Under the pieces are notes generated by a model. It did not search any database. It had not been told where the DNA came from and saw only the letters and a program-made list of their open reading frames with translations. This document shows, one piece after another, positions 1 to 8,353 of a stretch of 64,000 nucleotides of DNA. Origin of the DNA: Paenibacillus doosanensis (GTDB taxonomy: Bacteria; Bacillota; Bacilli; Paenibacillales; NBRC-103111); assembly GCF_025060755.1 (NCBI RefSeq), contig NZ_JANYUY010000011.1, positions 62,001 through 126,000 on the forward strand, in the 5' to 3' direction. The position numbers and the translations under genes were made by a program. Each line of letters opens with the position of its first letter. The first letter of the stretch is position 1.

Positions 1-634
1 TGTACTGCTGGCCGTTTTCGCTGCGCGTCATCGTTTTGGCCAAATCGTACGCTTCATCCCATGTCATGCCGTCGGTCGGATAAGGAACGCCGAACTTGTC
101 GAACAAGCTTTTGTTGTAAAAGAGCGCTCCCGACGTCGTGCTGACGGGAAGCCCGTAGATGCCGCCGTCCGCCAGCTGCCGCTGGATGTCGATCGTCGAA
201 GGCTCAAGCCGCGACAAATCGTAGTTGTACTTCTTGATCAGGCCGCTGATGTCGTCCTGCATCTCGTAGGCAAGCAGGAAATTCGAGGTCAAGCCGATGG
301 AAGTAATCAAAATATCGATCGTCTGACCCGAAGTAATGACGGCCGGCAGCGTCTGCGCATCCTTCTGGGGAATAAACTTGAGCGTATAGCTCGGAAACTT
401 CTTCTTGATCTCGTTGCCATAGGTTTCCATGAACTGCTGCTCCGTCCAGCCGTTGATGCATACGTAGAATACAAGCTCCGTCGGCGTCTCGCTCACCTGC
501 TTCACCAGATCGGAGCCCCCGGCATCGGCATCGCCTTTCGCCGTCTCCGCAGCTTTCGGCCCCTGACAGGCCGAGAGCGACGCTGCCAGCATACCGGCGG
601 CAAGAACTGCGAGACATTTACGTTTGGTCCGCAT
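1..634 (-). CDS. Extracellular solute-binding lipoprotein of a sugar ABC importer (C-terminal part missing)
   Basis: The 211 visible codons run off the left edge, so this is the N-terminal half of a family 1 solute-binding protein. The start is the ATG at 634, preceded by an AGGAGG ribosome site. The protein opens with a basic stretch, a hydrophobic signal core and the lipobox LSAC, so it should be a membrane-anchored lipoprotein that captures a sugar outside the cell and hands it to ABC permeases. After the Cys comes a charged linker and then the usual fold, with the family motif LFYNKSLFDKFGVPYP near residue 180. The permeases are presumably downstream of the window. A consensus sigma-A promoter lies at 700-728. 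The neighbour at 924-2333 is a regulator containing the same type of binding domain and is a plausible controller. The substrate is unknown. Confidence 0.85.
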   Translation of the reverse strand, partial: MRTKRKCLAVLAAGMLAASLSACQGPKAAETAKGDADAGGSDLVKQVSETPTELVFYVCINGWTEQQFMETYGNEIKKKFPSYTLKFIPQKDAQTLPAVITSGQTIDILITSIGLTSNFLLAYEMQDDISGLIKKYNYDLSRLEPSTIDIQRQLADGGIYGLPVSTTSGALFYNKSLFDKFGVPYPTDGMTWDEAYDLAKTMTRSENGQQY

Positions 635-699
635 TCGTAACCCTCCTCTTATGATACTGCCCCTCCAATTTTATTAACCCTTATCTGACTCACAAAATC

Positions 700-728
700 A
701 ATATAACCGATATTGGAAGCGCGGTCAA
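700..728 (-). promoter_or_regulatory. Sigma-A promoter of the solute-binding protein gene with repeated ATAACCGAT half-sites
   Basis: Read on the minus strand there is a -35 TTGACC (723-728), a 17-base spacer and a -10 TATATT (700-705), about 66 bases before the ATG at 634. Two near-identical motifs, ATAACCGAT at 703-711 and ATAAACCGAT at 735-744 on the plus strand, flank the -35. An ACAAAATC/GATTTTGT inverted pair (692-699 and 742-749) brackets the whole promoter. These are candidate operator elements, possibly for the adjacent GntR-type regulator (inference). Confidence 0.6.
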
Positions 729-785
729 TATGTTATAAACCGATTTTGTAGGTTAAATATGAGTTAATTTCTTTTTTTCAGCAAC

Positions 786-806
786 AAAAAAACGCCTTCG
801 GCGTCG
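786..806 (-). terminator. Short rho-independent terminator
   Basis: On the minus strand, stem ACGCC/GGCGT with a GAA loop is followed by a run of seven T. It lies after the larger terminator at 856-897 and before the promoter at 700-728, so it acts as a second stop for the GntR-type gene. Confidence 0.6.
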
Positions 807-855
807 TTGAACATCATACGGATGCGTATATTTTCGATGAGCATACATGACATGC

Positions 856-897
856 AAAAACCCGGGACGCCGTCTTCTGCCGGCTTCGCCCCGGGTT
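856..897 (-). terminator. Rho-independent terminator of the GntR/binding-protein fusion gene
   Basis: On the minus strand, arms AACCCGGG (890-897) and CCCGGGTT (859-866) close a loop of about 23 bases and are followed by T residues. It lies 27 bases after the stop of the gene ending at 924. Confidence 0.75.
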
Positions 898-923
898 GAA
901 TAAGTGCTGGTTGCGGTGCATTT

Positions 924-2333
924 TTACAGGGAATCCACAAGCTTTCCTCGGCCCGCTTCCGGAAGCAGCTGCTCCAGCCGCCGGCACAGCGTCTCCCGAT
1001 CCAGCAGCCCCGAGAGAAACAGCATGATTTCCCGCTGCATCTCCTTCAGCTGATTGTTGCTGAGACCCATCTCGGTAATTAGCCGGAAGGTTGGAATGAT
1101 CTCCCTGTACATGAAAAACCGGGACGGCCTGTACGCCTCTTCTTCCCCCTGCCACTCCATCGCATGACGGTGAGCCGTAATGTTCAGCGTCTGCCTGCGG
1201 ATCGTCAATTGGGTTTCGTAGGAAGTCATGAAATCGACGAGCAGCTTGGCCGCTTCCTTATTGCGGGAACGGCTGCTTACGGCCAAACCGTTGACGATCA
1301 GCAGCGTATGGTGATTGGCGTAACCCGGAAGCGGCGAAACGTCGAACGAAATACCCGCATCCTTCAGCTGGTTGAGGAAAAAGTAGGTCGTCATAATGAC
1401 CGATACCTTCCCTTCCAAGAAGAGCGCCTCCGCATCGGCGTCGCTCTCCGACAACAACACCGGGAACACGTCCGTCATCTCCATCAGCTCCCGGCAAATT
1501 TCCAAGCCACCGATCGCCTTGTTCGCCGTCAGATGATATTCCCCGGCGTTATCAGGCTCGAACGTATCTCCGCTTTGCAGCATAAACAGCGGCCAACGGT
1601 TGCGCGAGGGCAGATAGAAGTAGAATCCGAACCTCTGTCCTTTGACGGCCAGCTGCCGCCCGTACCGGAACAAATCCTGCCATGTCCAGCTGCTGTCCGG
1701 CTCCGGCACCTGCGCTTCGCGGAAATGGTCCTTGTTGTAGCAGAGCACAACCGGAGAGAAAATAAACGGCTGCACCAGCGTATCCCCGCCCCTGCGGAAC
1801 GGGGCCGCCGCAAACGGATACAGCTGTTCGTCCGGTTCAAGCGGCTCAAGCAGCTCCGTACGCCCGCCCTCGATGAAATCTTGAAAGTTATTGTTGTTGA
1901 GCATGGCCGCATCCAGCATCTCGGCTTCCAAATATTCCTTGAGCGTCCGGCTGTAGCTGCTGGACGGCAGCTCTACCGGCTGCACCTGAATATGCGGATA
2001 CCGCCGGTGGAACGCATCCAGCAGCTTGTCCATGCCGGCCAGCGCGCCTGTGGACCGAACGTAGCCGAAGCGGATCGTCGTGCGATTCTCCGACGGCGGG
2101 CGGATGACCCGGTTGCCCACGCGGGCGATCTTCTCGATCAAGCCTTCCTCGACCAGCTTCTCCAGTCCTTTGCGGACGGAATTATTGCTTAATTGAAACT
2201 GTATTTCCAGATCGTTCTCCGACGGCAGAAAGCTGCCGACGGGGATTTTGCCCGAAATGATATCCTCACGCAAAGTAACGATCATCTCATCCAAGCGTGC
2301 GCGAAAATATTTGCGGCTGTTTCTTTTTTGCAT
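924..2333 (-). CDS. GntR-family regulator fused to a solute-binding-protein domain
   Basis: 469 residues. Residues 10-75 form a GntR-type winged helix with PSENDLEIQFQLSNNSVRKG, the recognition-helix region of the family. From about residue 88 to the end the sequence reads as a family 1 extracellular solute-binding protein (IRFGYVRST.., LEPLEPDEQLYPF, VVLCYNKDHF, WTWQDLFRYG). No signal peptide or lipobox is present, so the protein should be cytoplasmic. The binding-protein fold is probably used as the ligand sensor of a DNA-binding repressor or activator, taking the place of the usual UTRA/FCD domain. The start is the ATG at 2333, after a GAGGTAAC ribosome site. The neighbouring gene at 1-634 is a true exported binding protein with a nearby operator-like promoter and is the likely target. 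Two terminators follow. The ligand is unknown. Confidence 0.85.
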   Translation of the reverse strand: MQKRNSRKYFRARLDEMIVTLREDIISGKIPVGSFLPSENDLEIQFQLSNNSVRKGLEKLVEEGLIEKIARVGNRVIRPPSENRTTIRFGYVRSTGALAGMDKLLDAFHRRYPHIQVQPVELPSSSYSRTLKEYLEAEMLDAAMLNNNNFQDFIEGGRTELLEPLEPDEQLYPFAAAPFRRGGDTLVQPFIFSPVVLCYNKDHFREAQVPEPDSSWTWQDLFRYGRQLAVKGQRFGFYFYLPSRNRWPLFMLQSGDTFEPDNAGEYHLTANKAIGGLEICRELMEMTDVFPVLLSESDADAEALFLEGKVSVIMTTYFFLNQLKDAGISFDVSPLPGYANHHTLLIVNGLAVSSRSRNKEAAKLLVDFMTSYETQLTIRRQTLNITAHRHAMEWQGEEEAYRPSRFFMYREIIPTFRLITEMGLSNNQLKEMQREIMLFLSGLLDRETLCRRLEQLLPEAGRGKLVDSL

Positions 2334-2559
2334 GAAGTTACCTCACATCTGCCTCATTCAGCATGATTTCCTTTTATTAGCATACTGTAAAAGGCAGGGC
2401 CGATACAAGAGGGCAAGCTTTTCTTTCCGTTACGAGCCGCGTTAAAGCGGCAGCCCCTCTGCTATCCGGCTGAGCGGCATAAGCAGGGAGGCTTGCTGGG
2501 ATCGGTCATGGCTGCCCTTCGAATCCTGGCGCCATCATGCCTCTCGCCCTTTCGCCCGC

Positions 2560-4233
2560 TCAGCGCTGCCGGACGGCGGCAATACGCTGCCAGTCGCTGT
2601 CGACGAACTGTCCCATATACCATAACGCTACGCCCTTTAAGCCGTAATATCGGGCAACCCATATTTTGCGGTCGATGCTGTCGGCGTCTTCATAGAACAA
2701 TTCATTGTCTGCAGTGTCCGTAAACTGAATATGCCGGTTAAGATAAGGAATCGATAATGATTGCGCAACCCCTGCTTTCTTCAACCTCTCCTCCACCGCG
2801 CTGCTGGCCGGAGAAGCGTAACCCGCCTCCGCTCCGGCTCCAATGAACTGGTCGGTCTTCTTGCCGATGCCAAGAATGAGCTTCTCCTTGGGCACCCCCG
2901 CGGCGAGCGTGTCGCGCACCGATTCCGCCACCAGGGGCAGCGGGGCCGACGGCAGCCGGTCGGCTTTGCTTAAGAAATTATACGCCATCAATATGACCGC
3001 ATCCGCCTGCGCGCCGATCGCCTTCAGGTCATATCCTTTGTAGTAATACACCGGCGGAACCGCGACAGTCAGCTTCTTACCGTTCAGCACCGCCTTCACT
3101 TCGTGCAGAAAAGCCGTAAAATCGTCTTTCGCAGCCTCGTCGTACAAATCTTCAAAATCGATGCATACCCCTGAGAACCCGTAACGCGGGTCGTTCACAA
3201 CCGCGGCGAGCGATTCGGCAAACTGGGTGCGCGCCGCCGCATCTCCCAAGAACGATTCCACGTCGTGGGATTTATTGGCAAAAACGACCAAATCCTTGGC
3301 TGCTCCGCTTTTGTCCGCCGCAGCGGTTACTTCCTCCCAGCCTTCCGGCAAATTAAACTTGTACGGATCGCCAGCCGAATCGAGCTTCGCCTTCCCCGCT
3401 CCCTCATAAGCCAAATGCCACCAGCCCAGCGCGACCTGATCCAGCAAGCTCATGCGTTCTATGCTGTTGTACGACTGAATCGCATAAAAGCCCGTGACGG
3501 TCAGCGGCTTCGCCGACGCCGTCCGATGAAGCAGCCGGTCGATAACGGCCGCCGCTTCCTGCCGGCTGAGCGAGGCGTCCGGATTCAATCCGCTGTCGCT
3601 GCCCTCGAGCATCCCCTGCTTCACCGCATAATACGCATAAGGAGCGAGCGGAGCATCTACCTGAGCCGCATCCGGGAACGCCCGGGCGTCCCGCTCCTTC
3701 TCCCAGCCGCCGTCGAGCCACTGCTTCCGGTCGGCGTCCGCCGCTTCGCTCAGCAGCATGGCACCTAGCGCATATGCCACCTCTTCGCGGCGAATAGGGA
3801 CGTCCGGTTGAAAATTGCCGTCGCTGTCGACCAACGCATCGACCCAGCGGCGCTGCAAGGCCGCTTCGATCATCGGATAAGACCAGCGCTCCGGGTCCAC
3901 ATCCTTCAGCTTCACCGTCTCGCCTTGCTCGCCCGGGACGGCGCCGGAGGCGGCTGTCATCATCTTGATGAACTCTTCCCGGGACATTGCGGCGAGCGGG
4001 CGGAATCCTCCGTCCGCATATCCGTCAATCGCCTGAACCGCCGCCAATTGATAAATAGGCTCGGCAGACCAGTCGCGTTCCCCCACATCGCGAAACGGGA
4101 TCAATCTGGATTCGTAAGCGTGGGCCGTCGCCGAGCCTGCCAGCAGCAAGCCGAGCGACGCCAACATCATTGTTTTGGCAACTATGTTCCCGCACCTCCC
4201 ATGACTTTCCTTGCGTCTAAGCCTAACTCTCAT
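2560..4233 (-). CDS. SLH-anchored surface protein with GH18-like catalytic barrel
   Basis: About 557 residues. A signal peptide ending near ATAHA is followed by three SLH repeats (about residues 44-95, 105-160 and 175-232) that bind secondary wall polymers. A C-terminal TIM barrel of glycoside hydrolase family 18 follows (from about 240). The barrel carries the strand-4 motif GVCIDFEDL, with Asp and Glu in the family's catalytic positions, and QADAVILMAYNF on a later strand. GH18 members of this shape cleave beta-1,4-GlcNAc polymers such as peptidoglycan or chitin. Surface attachment suggests wall remodelling. The start is uncertain. The ATG at 4233 has no clear ribosome site. A good GGGAGGTG lies upstream of an ATA codon at 4185, and the next ATG codons are at 4170 and 4167. 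No dockerin is present, so it does not belong to the later enzyme complex. Confidence 0.82.
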   Translation of the reverse strand: MRVRLRRKESHGRCGNIVAKTMMLASLGLLLAGSATAHAYESRLIPFRDVGERDWSAEPIYQLAAVQAIDGYADGGFRPLAAMSREEFIKMMTAASGAVPGEQGETVKLKDVDPERWSYPMIEAALQRRWVDALVDSDGNFQPDVPIRREEVAYALGAMLLSEAADADRKQWLDGGWEKERDARAFPDAAQVDAPLAPYAYYAVKQGMLEGSDSGLNPDASLSRQEAAAVIDRLLHRTASAKPLTVTGFYAIQSYNSIERMSLLDQVALGWWHLAYEGAGKAKLDSAGDPYKFNLPEGWEEVTAAADKSGAAKDLVVFANKSHDVESFLGDAAARTQFAESLAAVVNDPRYGFSGVCIDFEDLYDEAAKDDFTAFLHEVKAVLNGKKLTVAVPPVYYYKGYDLKAIGAQADAVILMAYNFLSKADRLPSAPLPLVAESVRDTLAAGVPKEKLILGIGKKTDQFIGAGAEAGYASPASSAVEERLKKAGVAQSLSIPYLNRHIQFTDTADNELFYEDADSIDRKIWVARYYGLKGVALWYMGQFVDSDWQRIAAVRQR

Positions 4234-4333
4234 GAAGTAAAGACGTATCGCAAGCGGAAAAAGTTTCTTGCTCGCAGCTGTCTTTTGGGTTTCTACAGGA
4301 CAAAAGGCGCCCGGGCGTCCGTCAGCAACGGAC

Positions 4334-4365
4334 AAAAGCCCCGGCGCTTATGTTCGCGCCGGGGC
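4334..4365 (-). terminator. Strong rho-independent terminator after the NTR/copper-amine-oxidase-N gene
   Basis: On the minus strand, arms GCCCCGGCGC (4356-4365) and GCGCCGGGGC (4338-4347) have an 8-base loop and are followed by TTTTG. The stem is perfect over 10 bp and begins 21 bases after the stop of the upstream gene. Confidence 0.9.
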
Positions 4366-4385
4366 TCCCTATCTTATGCAAACTA

Positions 4386-5681
4386 TTAGTGAATATTGGA
4401 CAATCCGATGACGCCGTATTCAGGCCAATGATAAAAATCCAGTCCGAGCGACAAATTGGCGGATGTACGGACCAGCGGTTCATTCAGCAAGCCTTTCATC
4501 AGTTCCTTCGTCATGACCAGTTCGTATTCACGGTCACCCTTCTTCAGGAAGTAACGAATGTTGCGGATCGTCTTCCCGTCCGCATCTTGAACCAAATCCA
4601 TGAACGGCACCGTCTGCTGCTGCATCGTTTCCCCGTACTCAAGTCTGCGGTCCACATGATACGTCGCCTGATCGTCGGCTATGCGGTCGATCACAATATC
4701 CGGCTCCCCTTCGTTAACGGAGGACAGCTTCATGATCAGCGCCGGATGCTCGACCGGATCGAACGGGCGCGTGTCTTTGACCGACACGGTATACGTATCG
4801 GCATCCCAGCCCACCAGCAGCCCGAGCTTCTCCGCCGTATCTCTTAGCGGCACATAGACGACGCCATGATAATTAAACGGCTGATATTCCGGCGCATATA
4901 TTTTCCCGTCGACCTTCGCCTGCACGTCGGAGTAGGTCACCGTCGCCTCGAACGGGTCCGTTCCGATAGGAATCGCCTCCGCCGTATCCTTGAATTCGGA
5001 TTGCGAAGGATCGCCCTTGGCCGCGATCCCCGCCCACTCGGAGCGCAGCAGTATTTCATACCGGTTGGACTCCGCATTCCAGACCGTTACATAGCCGAGC
5101 GTATCGCGGAAAAACGTCATCGGCACATACAGCGCGTTTTTGAAATTGAGCGCTTGCGGCGTAACCGGAGCTCTGGCCCCGTTATACGTTACCGTTACGT
5201 TGCTGCCGGGGTATAACGTGACCTGCTGTTCGCCCGGCTGCGGCGTCGGCACCATATCGATATCCTTCACGTCGTTTACACGATCCGTCGCTTCCTGCCC
5301 CTCGTATACGTCGAATACTCCGGCCGCAGGACGGCCCAGCTTATTGTTGGCGTAGACCAGGTAGTTGTGGCCGAGCTCGAACGTTACGCCGCATTGGTCG
5401 CTGTCTGGCGCGGTCAGCACGTTGCGGACATAACTGCCTTTCAGATTTAATTCCGTCACGAAGGTCGCCAGACGGTACGGCTGCCCCTTGTAGAACACAT
5501 CTTCCACCTTCGTCACCGACCCGTAAAGTACATTGCTTGCCAGCGAGTAATCGTACTCGGCGGAAGTCGCTTCCCCTTTGGAGCATGCGTAAACCTTCTG
5601 GGGGCTCGTCGTCACTGCCGCCGGAAGGGCAGTCAATGCGACTGCCGCCGCGGCCAGACATGCGATCATCTTTTTTCTCAT
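4386..5681 (-). CDS. Secreted protein with an N-terminal NTR/TIMP-like domain and copper amine oxidase N-type domains
   Basis: 431 residues from the ATG at 5681, which has a GAGGAGTG site 8 bases upstream; longer in-frame starts lack such a site. A signal peptide (MRKKMIACLAAAAVALTALP) ends shortly before a YACSKG segment. The new N-terminal region begins with Cys and contains CGVTFELGHNYLVYA, the pattern of bacterial netrin/TIMP-like domains. Two copper amine oxidase N-terminal-like segments follow (VPMTFFRDTLGY and YVPLRDTAEKLG). These are stalk or wall-associated beta/alpha modules common in Paenibacillus surface proteins, and no oxidase catalytic domain is present. The last 100 residues are unrecognised. 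The gene is monocistronic, with a strong terminator. The role is unknown; extracellular or envelope-associated by its signal peptide. Confidence 0.8.
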   Translation of the reverse strand: MRKKMIACLAAAAVALTALPAAVTTSPQKVYACSKGEATSAEYDYSLASNVLYGSVTKVEDVFYKGQPYRLATFVTELNLKGSYVRNVLTAPDSDQCGVTFELGHNYLVYANNKLGRPAAGVFDVYEGQEATDRVNDVKDIDMVPTPQPGEQQVTLYPGSNVTVTYNGARAPVTPQALNFKNALYVPMTFFRDTLGYVTVWNAESNRYEILLRSEWAGIAAKGDPSQSEFKDTAEAIPIGTDPFEATVTYSDVQAKVDGKIYAPEYQPFNYHGVVYVPLRDTAEKLGLLVGWDADTYTVSVKDTRPFDPVEHPALIMKLSSVNEGEPDIVIDRIADDQATYHVDRRLEYGETMQQQTVPFMDLVQDADGKTIRNIRYFLKKGDREYELVMTKELMKGLLNEPLVRTSANLSLGLDFYHWPEYGVIGLSNIH

Positions 5682-5828
5682 CACCGACACTCCTCGTTTC
5701 ATCCCGTAGTCTCTCCCTGTCATCCGCTTCCTTTCTAAGGAAATAATAGGGATAATCATATCATGTATATTCGGAATGAACTCGTTTTTTCCGGGTGTAG
5801 GCGAAATTTTTATTTTCCCGGCCACTTC

Positions 5829-7097
5829 TTATCCCGCCGGTTTGGAAGCTCCTTTGCTATGTTGAAAATAATCGATTCTTTGGATCAAGGTCGGATGCGT
5901 GCCCAGGAAAAACTGTACCAGCGCCGGAGGATTCACGTCGGATAAACTGACGGAAGCGAGCTTCTGGAACGCTCTGATCCCCGCGTCCGGATCGCCGCGC
6001 AGCTCGACCGCATACGCATCGGCGCTGTGCTCGTTCATCCTGGAGATGGCGTTATCGAGCGGTGAAGCGGCAAAGCTGAGCACGGATACGAGCAGGAGCA
6101 GCACCGGCAAGCCGGCATAATCCAGCGGTCCCCGCGCGCGGATCGCGCTTCCCCAGCGGCGATGTATCCAATGAAACAGGCGGAACACGAGCCAGAAGCC
6201 GATGAAGCTTTCGACAATGCCCCATAGCGTGCCCCATAAGACATGATGCTTCACGTAATGCCCCATCTCATGGGCCATAATAAATAAGATTTCGTCCGCG
6301 TTCAGCTTCTTCAGCGTCGTATCCCACAGCACGATCCGCGTAGTGGAACCGATCCCGGTCACATAGGCGTTCAAAGCGTTGGTCTGCTTCGATTTGTCGA
6401 CCTGGTACACTTGGTCCGCCGGTATGTTGGCCTGCCCGGCTAATTGCAGTATTTGCTGCTTCAGCTGCTGATCCTGCAGCGGCTTGAAATCGTTAAAAAT
6501 CGGGGCCAGCACAACGGGCTGAATAAACGTGAAAAACAGCGTCAGCGGAACGGAAACGGCCCATCCCCACAGCCACCAGCGCCGCGGACTCCGCTTGATC
6601 GCCGTATACAGCAGCCAATAAAGCGGTATGGAGATGATCATATTGACCCCGAAGCCTTTGGCGATATCCAGCAGCCATGAGGAGGCGCTCTGATTCGTCA
6701 GCCCGTACGATCGGTTCAGCTCGTGCAAATAATAATCCAGCGGCAGCTCGATCACATAGAGAGCAAGCTGGAGCAGCAGCAAATAAACCGCCATTCGCAG
6801 CAGCGACCATCCCGTCAGCCTCTCCGCCAGACTGCGGAACCAGGAGGAGCAGCCAAGCGTCATTAACACGATCAGAATCCCCCATTCCACCGGGGTCGAT
6901 ATAAAATAAGACAAATACCCGATCGTCGCCAGCCGATGCGCATTCTCAATTTGCTCCGGCGTCATGAATGTGGCCGGGTCCGCCGGTCCGCCGCGCAGCG
7001 CGGCAGGAATCTGCCCTGCGGGCTGATGCAGAAAGTAGTAGGCCATAGCCCCGCAATATATAATCAAAATCGCAATCCAGATCCATCCGCGCCTCAT
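5829..7097 (-). CDS. M48-family membrane zinc metalloprotease (CAAX/STE24-like)
   Basis: 422 residues, polytopic. Hydrophobic segments lie near residues 5-25, 60-85, 100-120, 150-170 and 180-205, with two more after the active site. The zinc motif is HEMGH (His276 and His280), followed downstream by NEHSADAYA, which supplies the third Glu ligand. The region before the motif (LNAYVTGIGSTTRIVLWDTTL) is typical of STE24-like M48 peptidases. Such enzymes cleave membrane or misfolded envelope proteins on the cytoplasmic side. The ATG at 7097 is preferred because it has a GGGGAG site, whereas the ATG at 7130 has none. It is not obviously part of an operon, and no clean terminator was seen after it. 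Confidence 0.88.
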   Translation of the reverse strand: MRRGWIWIAILIIYCGAMAYYFLHQPAGQIPAALRGGPADPATFMTPEQIENAHRLATIGYLSYFISTPVEWGILIVLMTLGCSSWFRSLAERLTGWSLLRMAVYLLLLQLALYVIELPLDYYLHELNRSYGLTNQSASSWLLDIAKGFGVNMIISIPLYWLLYTAIKRSPRRWWLWGWAVSVPLTLFFTFIQPVVLAPIFNDFKPLQDQQLKQQILQLAGQANIPADQVYQVDKSKQTNALNAYVTGIGSTTRIVLWDTTLKKLNADEILFIMAHEMGHYVKHHVLWGTLWGIVESFIGFWLVFRLFHWIHRRWGSAIRARGPLDYAGLPVLLLLVSVLSFAASPLDNAISRMNEHSADAYAVELRGDPDAGIRAFQKLASVSLSDVNPPALVQFFLGTHPTLIQRIDYFQHSKGASKPAG

Positions 7098-7235
7098 AGG
7101 GCTCTCCCCGCCTCTCTTCTTATCGTTCATACAAGCGATACCGCTATTTTTCCATTATAGTCCAACCTGTCCCGTTTTATCACCCTGAACGGCTGCGCAC
7201 GCTCCGCGGCGGCTCAAGGTAAAGATTGCAAACGC

Positions 7236-7271
7236 AATAAAGCCGCTTATCCTTAATTTCGATAAGCGGCT
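7236..7271 (-). terminator. Terminator at the end of the long catabolic operon
   Basis: On the minus strand, arms AGCCGCTTATC (7261-7271) and GATAAGCGGCT (7241-7251) form a perfect 11-bp stem with a 9-base loop, followed by TTATT. It lies 15 bases after the GH130 stop codon. Confidence 0.88.
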
Positions 7272-7285
7272 GTTAACCTGTTTTA

Positions 7286-8299
7286 TTACATTTTTTGAGC
7301 CAATAGATGATTCAGCATGTCTTCGAGCGGAACGGTAGCCAAAGCGATGGCCGTATCCGTTACGCCGTAGTAAATGTGCAAAATCCCTTCATCCAACACG
7401 CAGCCTGTCGGGAAAATGACATTCGGAATCTGGTAGCCGAACTTCTCGTAATACGTTTCCGGCTCCATAATGAAGTCGGACGTTCTGGCCAGCACTTGAT
7501 TCGGGTTGTCCAGATCGAGCAGCATCGCGCCTACGCGGTAAACCGTGTTCTGGTCTACGCCGTGATACAGCAGCAGCCATCCGTGCTCGGTGCGGATCGG
7601 CGGCGTGGAGCTGCCGATTTTTTTGCCTTCCCAAGCGTTCTCCGCTTTGGCCAGCAGCACAGGCTCTTCCCAATTTTTCAAATCGTCGGAATAGGTGATC
7701 CAGATCGCCGCCTGGTCGGTGCCGAACGCTTCGCCGATATATTCTTCGGGTCTGCGAAGCAGAGCGTATTTGCCGTTGATTTTCTCAGGGAAAAGTATAT
7801 TGTTGCGGTCGTTGATTTCCAGCGGCGTTGTCGTCGTCACGTATTCCCAGTCGATCAGGTTGCGGGAAGATAGCAGGACCGAGCGGGTCAGCCAATGCCC
7901 TTCTTCTTCTCCCCAGCCGTCCGGATAGGTCGGAATCGAGCGCTCCGGAATCCCGGTGCCCGTCGGATAATAGTTCATCGCACAAGGCCGCAGCGCAATC
8001 GTCATGTAGAACGTATCGTCAATTTTAACCATCCGCGGGTCCTGAACGCTGCCGTACGGAAATCCCAGCATATCCGGGGTTACGACCGGCTTGTCCGTAA
8101 CATGCGTAAAATGCACGCCGTCTTCGCTTTCCAGCAAGCCCAGGAAGTTTTTGCAAGGGGTCAGCGAGCCGGCGGTCCGCTCGATCATATAATATTTGCC
8201 GTTGTCTTTGACGACGGCCGGATTAAATACGGTAGCCAATCTCCATTCATATTCGCCGGGTACTACGATGGGGTTTTCAGGATGTCTTGTAATTTTCAT
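7286..8299 (-). CDS. GH130-family glycoside phosphorylase/hydrolase
   Basis: 337 residues from the ATG at 8299, which has an AAGGAGG site; the longer start at 8326 lacks one. It reads as a five-bladed propeller of GH130: RHPENPIV at the N-terminus, ATVFNPAVVKDNGKYYMIER in blade one, and VQDPRMVKIDDTFYM with the conserved Asp that acts as proton donor in GH130 mannoside phosphorylases. The end (YYGVTDTAIALATVPLEDML) is also typical. No signal peptide is seen, so it is cytoplasmic. It is the last gene of the operon starting at 21304. Known members phosphorolyse or hydrolyse beta-1,2- or beta-1,4-mannosides, and other linkages are possible. Here it may process an imported oligosaccharide together with the GH3 enzyme. 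Confidence 0.88.
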   Translation of the reverse strand: MKITRHPENPIVVPGEYEWRLATVFNPAVVKDNGKYYMIERTAGSLTPCKNFLGLLESEDGVHFTHVTDKPVVTPDMLGFPYGSVQDPRMVKIDDTFYMTIALRPCAMNYYPTGTGIPERSIPTYPDGWGEEEGHWLTRSVLLSSRNLIDWEYVTTTTPLEINDRNNILFPEKINGKYALLRRPEEYIGEAFGTDQAAIWITYSDDLKNWEEPVLLAKAENAWEGKKIGSSTPPIRTEHGWLLLYHGVDQNTVYRVGAMLLDLDNPNQVLARTSDFIMEPETYYEKFGYQIPNVIFPTGCVLDEGILHIYYGVTDTAIALATVPLEDMLNHLLAQKM

Positions 8300-8353
8300 T
8301 GATAGTGCCTCCTTGATCCAATGCAATCTTGGTCGTGTTGAAATTTAACGGTA

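Noticed and set aside
1164-2192. A 342-codon open frame on the plus strand across the GntR fusion gene
   Set aside because: It is Arg/His/Leu-rich with no family motif, and the opposite strand gives a clean two-domain protein with a ribosome site and terminator. It is a shadow frame caused by high GC.
2560-4233. Including the SLH-GH18 protein in the cohesin-dockerin complex
   Set aside because: It has SLH repeats but no cohesin or dockerin and is over 40 kb away.
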